From positions 555-9,386 of the forward strand of contig DPMC01000116.1 of the NCBI GenBank assembly GCA_003541675.1: a DNA stretch of 8,832 nucleotides. Reading direction: 5' to 3'. This stretch comes from Acidimicrobiaceae bacterium. Lineage in GTDB: Bacteria; Actinomycetota; Acidimicrobiia; Acidimicrobiales; MedAcidi-G1. Under the pieces are notes generated by a model. It was given only the letters and a program-made list of their open reading frames with translations, did no database searches and was not told where the DNA came from. This document shows, one piece after another, positions 1 through 6,352 of this stretch (its first letter is position 1; every line of letters starts with the position of its first letter). The translations under genes and the position numbers were made by a program.

Positions 1-72
1 CGGGGTGGTTCTCGGGGTGGATCGTCGGGCGGTTCCCGCGGTGGATCCGGCGGCGACTCCCGTGGTGGCCCC
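1..72 (+). repeat. In-frame 12-bp repeats encoding RGGS-type units
   Basis: Six consecutive imperfect 12-bp units of the form CGNGGTGGNTCN encode RGGS, RGGS, SGGS, RGGS, GGDS, RGGP. Third codon positions vary between units while the amino acids are largely kept, so selection appears to act on the peptide rather than the array being a fresh DNA duplication. Two more units lie at 373-396. The array probably continues upstream of the window. Confidence 0.7.
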
Positions 73-1071
73 AGACGTGGCGACCGGCGATCGGGTTCCG
101 CTAGCGGTTCCCGACCGGGAGGCCAGAGGCGTGACGGGGATCGACGTGGTGGCGGAGAAGCCGTCACGGATCGGCGTCGGCGTGGACCCGATGCGGCCGG
201 CCCGACCACATGGGGTGGCGTGGCCCGTCGTGGAGCCGGGCGCCTGGAACGCGAGGAGCAGGAGGATCGTCCGGAGCGACGAGACCGGACGGCGGAACGA
301 ACGACCCGACCCAGACGCCCCGAGCCGGAACGGTCTGATCGTCTTCGTAACGAGGCGGCTGAGGCGGTGGCTCGTGGCGGGTCCAGGGGTGGATCGAAGC
401 GGGGCCCAAGGGCGATGGAACGTTTGGCCCTGCCCGAGGCACCCAAGAGACTCCCCGACGCCGATCTCCTGCTTCGACGAGCACTAGGCGACCGGGCGGG
501 CGGCAAGGCCCTCAATCGACTGGACGAAGCCGCCCGCGCCTTCTCCGACGATCGGTTCCAGGATGCCCGTCGCATCCTGAATCAGTTGGTGGAACGAGCA
601 CCAGAGGTGCCTGAGGTAATCGAGTTGCTCGGGCTCGTGCACTACCGCATGGGCCACTGGAAGGCGGCGACCAAGCGCCTCGAGGTCTTCCGTGAGATGA
701 CCGGAAGTACGGAGCAGCACCCTGTGCTGGCCGACTGCCATCGCGCTCAGGGCCGGTGGGACGACGTCCAGGTGCTGTGGGCTGAACTCCGTGATGCCTC
801 CCCCAGCGGCCCGCTCGTCACCGAGGGCCGACTGGTGGCCGCCGGAGCACTTGCCGACCAGGGCCGTATAGAGGAGGGCCTCGCCCTCTTGGAGAAGGGT
901 TGGCGGATCCCGTCGAGGGCCCGCGACCACCACCTCCGGCGGGCCTACGCGTTGGCCGACCTTTACGAGCGGTCCGGTGCCGAACCGCGGGCCCGCGAGT
1001 TGTTCATCTGGGTTCGGAATCATGACGCCCAGTTCGCCGACGTTGCGGCTCGGGTGCGTGCTCTTTCCTGA
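1..1071 (+). CDS. TPR-repeat protein with RGG-rich N-terminal tail (5' end outside window)
   Basis: The reading frame is open from base 1 to the TGA at 1069-1071, giving 356 visible codons, so the true start lies upstream. The first ~145 visible residues are low-complexity and very rich in Arg, Gly, Glu, Asp and Pro, with Arg-Gly-Gly-Ser units at 1-72 and again at 373-396; this part is probably disordered and may bind nucleic acid. From about residue 150 the sequence becomes regular amphipathic helices with TPR-like spacing (for example the stretch around ELLGLVHYRMGHWKAATKRL, then DCHRAQGRWDDVQVLWAEL, then LADLYERSGAEPRARELF), suggesting a protein-binding helical scaffold. No signal peptide, membrane segment or enzymatic motif is visible. 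Its place ahead of the HAD phosphatase/tlyA/nadK cluster matches the M. tuberculosis Rv1691 TPR protein, so it is probably that orthologue, though with a longer tail. The function of the family is not known to me. An internal GTG at 220 is not a convincing start, because the frame and its composition continue upstream of it. Confidence 0.8.
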   Translation, partial: RGGSRGGSSGGSRGGSGGDSRGGPRRGDRRSGSASGSRPGGQRRDGDRRGGGEAVTDRRRRGPDAAGPTTWGGVARRGAGRLEREEQEDRPERRDRTAERTTRPRRPEPERSDRLRNEAAEAVARGGSRGGSKRGPRAMERLALPEAPKRLPDADLLLRRALGDRAGGKALNRLDEAARAFSDDRFQDARRILNQLVERAPEVPEVIELLGLVHYRMGHWKAATKRLEVFREMTGSTEQHPVLADCHRAQGRWDDVQVLWAELRDASPSGPLVTEGRLVAAGALADQGRIEEGLALLEKGWRIPSRARDHHLRRAYALADLYERSGAEPRARELFIWVRNHDAQFADVAARVRALS

Positions 1072-1219
1072 AGAGCGTTTGTTCCTGAAGTGCACTTTCC
1101 GGTGGTCGTGGGTTCCTCCAGGAGCGGGTTCTGAAGAGTCTGGCCTCCCAGTGAATTCGACCGTGACCGATGACCCGCCACGGCTCCCCAAGGGCCACGC
1201 GTGCCCCATGGTCGCGACG

Positions 1220-1225
1220 TAGGGT
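1220..1225 (+). promoter_or_regulatory. Possible -10 element for the aldolase gene
   Basis: TAGGGT lies 65 bases before the GTG start of the aldolase gene and fits the actinobacterial TANNNT form of a -10 box. No good -35 hexamer is found 16-19 bases upstream, so the promoter call is weak. The same hexamer stands ahead of korA at 3335-3340. The rest of the 219-bp gap (1072-1290) holds three near-copies of TTCCTGAAG (1065-1073, 1082-1090, and a degenerate one at 1129-1138), a 10-bp palindrome AAGTGCACTT at 1088-1097, and no convincing small gene. Confidence 0.3.
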
Positions 1226-1230
1226 GATCC

Positions 1231-1253
1231 GGTCCCCGGGTTTTCGGTGGACC
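1231..1253 (+). promoter_or_regulatory. Hairpin in the predicted aldolase leader
   Basis: GGTCCCCG (1231-1238) pairs with CGGTGGACC (1245-1253) through eight pairs with one bulged T at 1248, around the six-base loop GGTTTT. There is no T-run after it, so it does not look like a standard intrinsic terminator. If the -10 at 1220-1225 is real, the hairpin would lie at the very 5' end of the aldolase mRNA, where it could stabilise the transcript. It could equally be a U-tract-less terminator for the upstream TPR gene. Confidence 0.35.
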
Positions 1254-1277
1254 TTGGAGACCAGAGAATCACCAGAC

Positions 1278-1282
1278 AGGAG
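1278..1282 (+). promoter_or_regulatory. Ribosome binding site for the aldolase gene
   Basis: AGGAG lies eight bases before the GTG at 1291. It supports GTG rather than any downstream ATG as the start; the next methionine in the protein is residue 148, deep inside the conserved domain. Confidence 0.75.
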
Positions 1283-1290
1283 CCACTCAG

Positions 1291-2343
1291 GTGGACATCG
1301 CATCCCTGCTCGGCGCTGACGCCGACGACCTACTCGGCCATCAGTGCCACACTATTTCCGCTGACCAGCTGACCACGCCGGGACCCGACACGGTGACCGA
1401 CGTCTACGGGATCACGGATCGCTCGCCACAGGTCCTCCGTAACCTCCAGTCGCTTCTCGATCACGGCCGTCTGGCTGGTACGGGCCACGTCTCCATCCTT
1501 CCGGTCGACCAGGGCATCGAACACTCAGCGGCCGCGTCGTTCGCTCCGAATCCGGACTACTTCGATCCAGCGAACATCGTCGAGTTGGCTATCGAGGGTG
1601 GTTGCAACGCGGTGGCCAGCACCTACGGCGTCTTGGCTTCGGTGTCACGCCGGTACGCCCACCGCATCCCGTTCATCGTCAAGATCAACCACAACGAACT
1701 GCTGACCTTCCCGAACCAGTTCGACCAGGTCATGTTTGGTTCTGTCGACCAGGCCTTCGACCTCGGAGCGGCCGGGGTGGGGGCCACCATCTACTTCGGC
1801 TCGCCCGAGTCCACCCGCCAGATCCAGGAGGTCAGCGAGGCCTTCGCCCGGGCCCACGAACTCGGAATGTTCACGGTGCTGTGGTGCTACCTCCGCAACT
1901 CTGGCTTCAAGGTGGACGGCGTTGACCACCATGCCTCCGCCGACCTGACCGCCCAGGCCAACCACCTCGGCGTGACCATCCAGGCCGACATCATCAAGCA
2001 GAAGCTCCCGGAGACCAACGGTGGCTACCGGGCCCTGCCCGGTTACGGCAAAACCCACGATCTCGTCTACGACGAGTTGACCACCGACCACCCGATTGAT
2101 CTCTGTCGCTGGCAGGTGGCTAACTGCTACATGGGACGGATCGGGCTCATCAACAGCGGCGGTGCCTCTTCAGGAGCCAGCGACCTGGCCGAGGCTGTCC
2201 GCACCGCAGTTGTCAACAAGCGGGCGGGGGGCATGGGCCTGATCAGCGGGCGCAAGGCATTCCAGCGCCCGATGGCCGAGGGTGTCGAGCTCCTCAACGC
2301 CATCCAGGATGTCTACCTCGACGAGTCGATCACCCTGGCCTAG
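1291..2343 (+). CDS. fbaB: Class I fructose-bisphosphate aldolase (FbaB/DhnA type)
   Basis: This enzyme reversibly splits fructose 1,6-bisphosphate into dihydroxyacetone phosphate and glyceraldehyde 3-phosphate through a lysine Schiff base (EC 4.1.2.13), in the cytoplasm. The product is 350 residues, the length I recall for E. coli FbaB. Visible family marks are the first barrel strand with [11 protein letters not shown] (69-79), the IVKINHNE strand (129-136), a lysine at residue 236 in the ADIIKQKLP context that is the expected Schiff-base residue, and the phosphate-binding ends INSGGASSG (287-295) and [12 protein letters not shown] (316-327). The first ~55 residues are a family-type N-terminal extension before the TIM barrel. 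The GTG start is supported by AGGAG eight bases upstream. It stands 219 bp after the TPR gene and 49 bp before the enoyl-CoA hydratase-like gene, so those two may share a transcript. Related DeoC/LacD-like aldolases act on other sugars, but the full-length match to the FbaB pattern makes fructose bisphosphate the likely substrate. Confidence 0.9.
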   Translation: MDIASLLGADADDLLGHQCHTISADQLTTPGPDTVTDVYGITDRSPQVLRNLQSLLDHGRLAGTGHVSILPVDQGIEHSAAASFAPNPDYFDPANIVELAIEGGCNAVASTYGVLASVSRRYAHRIPFIVKINHNELLTFPNQFDQVMFGSVDQAFDLGAAGVGATIYFGSPESTRQIQEVSEAFARAHELGMFTVLWCYLRNSGFKVDGVDHHASADLTAQANHLGVTIQADIIKQKLPETNGGYRALPGYGKTHDLVYDELTTDHPIDLCRWQVANCYMGRIGLINSGGASSGASDLAEAVRTAVVNKRAGGMGLISGRKAFQRPMAEGVELLNAIQDVYLDESITLA

Positions 2344-2392
2344 GGCCGGGGGTCGGCGTCAGCAACAGATGTCCAGGGGCGGTTCGGAAACG

Positions 2393-3235
2393 ATGGACCT
2401 GCTGCTGGTCGATCATCCGGCCGACGGGATCCGTCGACTGACCCTCAACCGGCCGGACAAGCGAAACGCGTTGAGTCATCCGCTACGGGGCGCTCTACTC
2501 GACGCTCTGGTGGCTGCCGATGTCGATGACTCGGTGAGGGTCACCGTCGTCAGAGGTGCAGGAAGCTGCTTTTCGTCGGGGTACGACCTGGGCGGGGGGA
2601 ACGAGGGGCACGAACTTCCCTTCCCGACCACGCCCGGGGACGGCCAGTGGCCCCGCCACGTGACCGACGGATGGATGGGCATCTGGGACCTGGCCAAACC
2701 GGTCATCGCCCAGGTGCACGGCTGGTGTCTGGCAGGCGGGAGCGAGTTAGCAACCGGTTGCGACCTCGTCTACGTGGCCGATGACGCCCGGATGGGATAT
2801 CCGGCAGTGCGATTCGGTGTGCCCGACATGCACTTCCACGCCTGGTTCCTCGGGATGCGAAAGGCCATGGAGATGATGGTCACCGGTGACTCGATCACCG
2901 GAACGGAGGCCGTTGAACTGGGCTGGGCCAATGCGGCCTTTCCGGTGGACGACCTCGATGAGGCCGTGCTCGAGGTGGCTGGCCGGATCGCCGCCATGCC
3001 GCCTGACGTGGTCCAGTTGAACAAGAGGGCCGTGCACCGGCAGATGGAATACATGGGGATGCGGGCGGGGATCCGTGCGGGCACCGAAATCTGTGCGCTG
3101 GGTGTGCACTCGGCATCGATGGCCCAGTTCCTCTCCGAGGTTGCCGAGTCCGGACTCACGGAAGCCCTGCAACAGCGAGACGAACCGTTCGGGGATTACC
3201 GGACGGGGGGCCCGACCCGGGGGCTTGAACCGTAG
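2393..3235 (+). CDS. Enoyl-CoA hydratase/isomerase family protein, second catalytic Glu replaced
   Basis: A 280-residue crotonase-fold protein that should bind an acyl-CoA thioester in the cytoplasm. The N-terminal LTLNRPDKRNAL (17-27 region), the first oxyanion-hole segment GSCFSSGYDLGG (57-68) and the second, VHGWCLAGGSELATGCDL (108-125), are all typical. In rat mitochondrial hydratase the catalytic acids are Glu144 and Glu164. The first is kept here (E118 in GGSELA), but the second, normally in a PE(I/V) motif, is alanine (A138 in YPAVRFGV; codon GCA). There is also a longer linker (about 67-95) after the first oxyanion segment. Ordinary hydration of 2-enoyl-CoA is therefore doubtful; isomerase, thioesterase/hydrolase, ring-modifying or other crotonase chemistry is possible. 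ATG 2393 is preferred because the protein then begins just before the first beta strand. An in-frame ATG at 2369 would add eight residues; neither has a strong Shine-Dalgarno sequence. It follows the aldolase by 49 bp and is probably cotranscribed with it. Confidence 0.85.
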   Translation: MDLLLVDHPADGIRRLTLNRPDKRNALSHPLRGALLDALVAADVDDSVRVTVVRGAGSCFSSGYDLGGGNEGHELPFPTTPGDGQWPRHVTDGWMGIWDLAKPVIAQVHGWCLAGGSELATGCDLVYVADDARMGYPAVRFGVPDMHFHAWFLGMRKAMEMMVTGDSITGTEAVELGWANAAFPVDDLDEAVLEVAGRIAAMPPDVVQLNKRAVHRQMEYMGMRAGIRAGTEICALGVHSASMAQFLSEVAESGLTEALQQRDEPFGDYRTGGPTRGLEP

Positions 3236-3285
3236 GTCTGACCTGGCATCCGGCCGGTCGTCGGGATCGGCACCTGTGACCCATT

Positions 3286-3306
3286 CAACGCCGGTCGGGG
3301 GCGTTG
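3286..3306 (+). promoter_or_regulatory. Inverted repeat between the hydratase-like gene and korA
   Basis: CAACGCC (3286-3292) and GGCGTTG (3300-3306) form a perfect 7-bp inverted repeat around a seven-base loop. No T-run follows. It ends four bases before the possible -35 hexamer of the korA promoter. It may be an operator for a dimeric regulator or a terminator without a U-tract for the preceding gene; the sequence cannot decide between these. Confidence 0.4.
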
Positions 3307-3310
3307 CATC

Positions 3311-3340
3311 GTGACCGCCCCGAAGGCCCGCGGTTAGGGT
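3311..3340 (+). promoter_or_regulatory. Possible promoter for the korAB-HAD-tlyA-nadK run
   Basis: GTGACC (3311-3316) and TAGGGT (3335-3340) are separated by 18 bases and resemble -35 and -10 boxes of an actinobacterial housekeeping promoter. The -10 ends 37 bases before the korA GTG. A 7-base direct repeat, CGAAGGC, flanks the -10 (3321-3327 and 3346-3352). This is the best promoter candidate in the 142-bp gap, and no other gap of useful length exists until the end of nadK. Confidence 0.4.
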
Positions 3341-3365
3341 CCGTTCGAAGGCAACGACGCCCCGT

Positions 3366-3370
3366 GGAGG
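3366..3370 (+). promoter_or_regulatory. Ribosome binding site for korA
   Basis: GGAGG lies seven bases ahead of the GTG at 3378, a strong Shine-Dalgarno sequence that fixes this GTG as the korA start. Confidence 0.8.
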
Positions 3371-3377
3371 AAGCAAC

Positions 3378-5288
3378 GTGACAGACATCGCGGAGGCCCC
3401 CTCGGCACCCGCCCTCGACGAGGTCATCATCCGGTTCGCCGGCGACTCGGGCGACGGGATGCAGTTGACGGGTGACCGGTTCACCAATGCCAGCGCCATG
3501 TTCGGCAACGACCTGGCCACGTTGCCGGAGTATCCGGCTGAGATCCGGGCTCCAGCCGGCACGATGGCCGGGGTCTCGGCGTTTCAGGTCCACATCTCGG
3601 ACCATGACATCACCACCCCGGGCGACGCCCCCGACGTGCTGGTGGCCATGAACCCGGCGGCGTTGAAGTCGGATCTCCAGACCCTGGTTCCCGGCGGAAC
3701 GCTGATCGTCAACCGGGACACCTTCGAGGAGCGGAACCTGGCCAAGGCCGGGTTTGACCACAACCCCCTCGAGGGCGACGACCTGGTGGGCTATCGGCTC
3801 ATCGAGGTTCCCATGACGTCGTTGACCAAGGAGGCCTGTGCCGAGTTCGGCGTCAAACCCAGGGACGCCGACCGGTCCAAGAATTTCTTCGCCCTCGGCC
3901 TGTTGTCGTGGATGTACAGCCGCCCCGTCGAACCAACGCTGGACTGGATCGAGGCCAAGTTCGCTGGCAAGGACCTGATCATCGCCGCCAACCGGGCGGC
4001 GTTCAACGCCGGACACGCCTATGGGGAGACCGCGGAGCTGGGCTCCCAGCGGGTCATCGTGAAGGCAGCGCCCCTGGAACCCGGCACCTACACGAACATC
4101 AACGGCAACACGGCGTTGTCGTGGGGCCTGGTAGCTGCCTCCCAATTGAGCGGCCTGCCGCTCTACCTCGGGTCGTACCCCATCACCCCAGCCACCGACA
4201 TCCTCCACGAGCTGTCCAAGCACAAGGCTTTCGGTGTGACGACCTTCCAGGCAGAGGACGAGATCGCGGCGGTCGGTGCGGCGATCGGTGCTTCCTACGG
4301 AGGCTCGCTCGGTGTGACGACGACCAGTGGTCCGGGTATGGCGCTCAAGGGCGAGGCCATGGGTCTGGCAGTCAGCCTCGAGTTGCCCCTGGTCATCGTC
4401 GACATCCAGCGGGGTGGTCCTTCGACCGGGCTACCCACCAAGACAGAGGCCGCCGACCTGATGATTGCCATGTACGGCCGCCACGGTGAGTCGCCCATGC
4501 CCATCGTGGCCGCCCGGACCCCGTCGGACTGCTTCGATACGGCCATCGAGGCGGCACGGATAGCGCTCGTCCATCAGACGCCGGTGATCCTGTTGTCCGA
4601 TGGCTATCTGGCCAATGGGTCCGAGCCGTGGCGCCTGCCCGAACTCGACGACCTGCCCGACATCCAGGTCCGGTACGCCACGGAGTTCAACACGGTCGAC
4701 GAGGACGGCAACGACGTGTTCTGGCCGTTCCTGCGCGGAGAGGACGGCAACCGACCGATCGCCCTGCCCGGTACGCCAGACCTCATGCACCGTCTCGGTG
4801 GCATCGAGAAGGAGGACGGTTCGGGCAACGTCAGCTACGACCCCGACAACCATGAGTACATGGTCCGCCTGCGCAACGACCGAATCGCGTCGATTCCCGT
4901 GCCCGATGCCGAGTTGGAAGAGGGCTCTGACGGCGACGCCGACCTGTTGGTGGTGGGTTGGGGTTCGACCTGGGGTGCCATCACCGGTGCTGCCCGCCGA
5001 GTGCGTGCCGCCGGCGGGAAGGTCGACCACGTCCAATTGACGCACCTGAACCCGCTGCCCGCCAATCTGGGCGACCTGCTCCGATCCCACCGCGGGGTGC
5101 TGGTACCCGAGCTGAACCTCGGGCAACTGGTTCGCATCCTGCGGGCCGAGTACCTAGTTGATGCCCGACCGTTGTCCAAGGTGAAGGGCCAGCCCTTCAC
5201 AGCCGGAGAGATCCACATCGCCATCGGAGAAGCCATGGAGGAACTCTCCGGACCAGCAGGTGGATCGACCAACGAGGAGGTCGCCTGA
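3378..5288 (+). CDS. korA: 2-oxoglutarate:ferredoxin oxidoreductase, alpha subunit (fused gamma-alpha)
   Basis: This is the large subunit of KOR, which with KorB converts 2-oxoglutarate and CoA to succinyl-CoA, CO2 and reduced ferredoxin (EC 1.2.7.3 class; related 2-oxoacid oxidoreductases have other substrates). The 636 residues show a gamma domain first (about 15-215; IIRFAGDSGDGMQLTGDR at 17-34 and the EYPAEIRAPAGT region at 51-62). The alpha domain follows, with SYPITPATDI (266-275), an acidic QAEDE (291-295), TTTSGPGMALK (314-324) and QRGGPSTGLPTKTE (344-357). A transketolase-C-like end follows (about 520-620), preceded by the segment with GTPDLMHRLGGIEKEDGSGN (465-484) usual in KorA. 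The length and the GGPSTGLPTKTE motif resemble M. tuberculosis KorA (Rv2455c), so 2-oxoglutarate is more likely than pyruvate. The GTG start has GGAGG seven bases upstream. The stop TGA shares its A with the korB ATG, so the two are translationally coupled. No separate ferredoxin-like delta subunit is present nearby, which fits the two-subunit form. Confidence 0.95.
   Translation: MTDIAEAPSAPALDEVIIRFAGDSGDGMQLTGDRFTNASAMFGNDLATLPEYPAEIRAPAGTMAGVSAFQVHISDHDITTPGDAPDVLVAMNPAALKSDLQTLVPGGTLIVNRDTFEERNLAKAGFDHNPLEGDDLVGYRLIEVPMTSLTKEACAEFGVKPRDADRSKNFFALGLLSWMYSRPVEPTLDWIEAKFAGKDLIIAANRAAFNAGHAYGETAELGSQRVIVKAAPLEPGTYTNINGNTALSWGLVAASQLSGLPLYLGSYPITPATDILHELSKHKAFGVTTFQAEDEIAAVGAAIGASYGGSLGVTTTSGPGMALKGEAMGLAVSLELPLVIVDIQRGGPSTGLPTKTEAADLMIAMYGRHGESPMPIVAARTPSDCFDTAIEAARIALVHQTPVILLSDGYLANGSEPWRLPELDDLPDIQVRYATEFNTVDEDGNDVFWPFLRGEDGNRPIALPGTPDLMHRLGGIEKEDGSGNVSYDPDNHEYMVRLRNDRIASIPVPDAELEEGSDGDADLLVVGWGSTWGAITGAARRVRAAGGKVDHVQLTHLNPLPANLGDLLRSHRGVLVPELNLGQLVRILRAEYLVDARPLSKVKGQPFTAGEIHIAIGEAMEELSGPAGGSTNEEVA
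5274..5280 (+). promoter_or_regulatory. Ribosome binding site for korB, inside korA
   Basis: GAGGAGG within the last codons of korA stands seven bases before the korB ATG (5288). It is one of the strongest Shine-Dalgarno sequences in the window. It supports re-initiation at the TGATG junction and balanced production of the two KOR subunits. Confidence 0.75.
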
Positions 5289-6337
5289 TGACTGACGTGA
5301 TCATCGATCCGGCGGCCACCGTCGATGACGGACCGGCGCCTGAGACGAGCAAAGCCGACTGGACCAGCGACCAGGAGGTCCGCTGGTGCCCGGGGTGTGG
5401 TGATTACTCGGTCTTGACCGCCATCCAGCTACTCATGCCCGAGTTGGGTGTGCGCCGCGAGAAGACGGTCTTCATCTCGGGTATCGGGTGCGCGGCCCGG
5501 TTCCCGTATTACATGAACACCTACGGAGTGCACACCATCCACGGTCGGGCGCCCGCGGTGGCCACCGGTCTGGCCATGGCCCGACCGGATCTAGACGTGT
5601 GGGTTATCGGCGGCGATGGCGACATGTTGTCCATTGGCGGCAATCACCTCATCCACGCGCTACGCCGCAACATCAACCTGAACGTCCTGCTGATCAACAA
5701 CCAGATCTACGGCCTGACCAAGGGCCAGTTCTCGCCGACCAGTCAGAAGGGCAAGGTGACCAAGTCGTCGCCCGTCGGCCTGGTGGCCCGACCCTTCAAC
5801 CCGATCAGCGTGGCGTTGGGCGCCGAGGCGACCTTCGTGGCCCGCACGCATGACATGGACCGTCGCCACATGCAGGAGACGTTCCGTCGGGCTCACGAGC
5901 ACGAGGGAGCGGCGTTCGTCGAGGTGCTCCAGAACTGCAACGTCTTTAACGACGGCGTCTTCGCGTCGATCACCAAGAAGGACGTGCGCGAAGACATGCT
6001 CATCGAACTGCAGCACGGAAAGCCGATCCTGTTCGGCTCCGAGAACCAGTACGGCGTCGCGCGGCGCCCCGAGGGTGTCGTCATCGTGGACGTAGCCGAG
6101 GTGGGTATCGAGTACGTGCTGGTGCACGACGAGAACATCCGGAATCCGTCGACCGCCTTCTCGCTGTCCCGGCTGGCCAAGACTCCGGCCACCCCCACCC
6201 CGATCGGGGTGTTCCGGGCCATTGACCGGGGCGAGTTCGCCTCGTCGGTCTCAGCCCAGATTCGCGAGGTCCAGGCTCAGGTTGGCCAGGGAGACCTCTC
6301 GGACCTGTTGCGGTCGCAGCCCACCTGGGACGTCTGA
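5288..6337 (+). CDS. korB: 2-oxoglutarate:ferredoxin oxidoreductase, beta subunit
   Basis: The beta subunit binds thiamine diphosphate and one [4Fe-4S] cluster and passes electrons from 2-oxoglutarate to ferredoxin. In the 349 residues, the four cysteines expected for the cluster are all present: C34 and C37 in WCPGCG, C68 in GIGC and C217 in LQNCNVF, the arrangement known from archaeal two-subunit 2-oxoacid:ferredoxin oxidoreductases. The ThDP/Mg motif begins at GGDGDMLSIGGNH (108-120) and ends with the NNQIYGLTKGQFSPTS segment (137-152). The residues HGR (85-87) and the GIGCAARFP stretch also fit the family. M. tuberculosis KorB (Rv2454c) is about the same length. The gene overlaps korA by one base and is followed after 15 bp by the HAD gene in the same frame, so cotranscription is likely. 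A pyruvate-specific enzyme is the main alternative and is less likely given the KorA sequence. Confidence 0.95.
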   Translation: MTDVIIDPAATVDDGPAPETSKADWTSDQEVRWCPGCGDYSVLTAIQLLMPELGVRREKTVFISGIGCAARFPYYMNTYGVHTIHGRAPAVATGLAMARPDLDVWVIGGDGDMLSIGGNHLIHALRRNINLNVLLINNQIYGLTKGQFSPTSQKGKVTKSSPVGLVARPFNPISVALGAEATFVARTHDMDRRHMQETFRRAHEHEGAAFVEVLQNCNVFNDGVFASITKKDVREDMLIELQHGKPILFGSENQYGVARRPEGVVIVDVAEVGIEYVLVHDENIRNPSTAFSLSRLAKTPATPTPIGVFRAIDRGEFASSVSAQIREVQAQVGQGDLSDLLRSQPTWDV

Positions 6338-6352
6338 GGCCCCGAGTCCGCC

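Noticed and set aside
1..72. Repeat array considered as a CRISPR or tandem satellite
   Set aside because: The units are contiguous, in phase with the reading frame and encode RGGS-type peptides; there are no spacers.
1088..1097. 10-bp palindrome AAGTGCACTT after the TPR gene
   Set aside because: A single palindrome this short is expected now and then in a 219-bp gap, and it is not next to the promoter-like element.
977..1222. Small + strand frame running through the gap before the aldolase (81 codons)
   Set aside because: It starts inside the TPR gene, lacks a ribosome binding site, and the peptide has no recognisable pattern. A real small protein cannot be excluded but is not supported.
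484..1272. Open frame on the - strand opposite the TPR gene (262 codons)
   Set aside because: It lies mostly antisense to the TPR coding frame, its product shows no domain, and such frames are common where third codon positions are G or C.
2747..3562. Open frame on the - strand covering the end of the hydratase-like gene and the start of korA
   Set aside because: It spans two well-supported + strand genes and the promoter region between them, with no family motif.
3285..4223. Long open frame on the - strand opposite korA (312 codons)
   Set aside because: It is antisense to a confidently identified gene, its composition is Gly/Val/Arg/His-biased as expected from mirrored GC-rich codons, and it has no recognisable motif.
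6222..6250. TTGACC in the end of korB as a promoter for the HAD gene
   Set aside because: No acceptable -10 hexamer is found 16-19 bases downstream.
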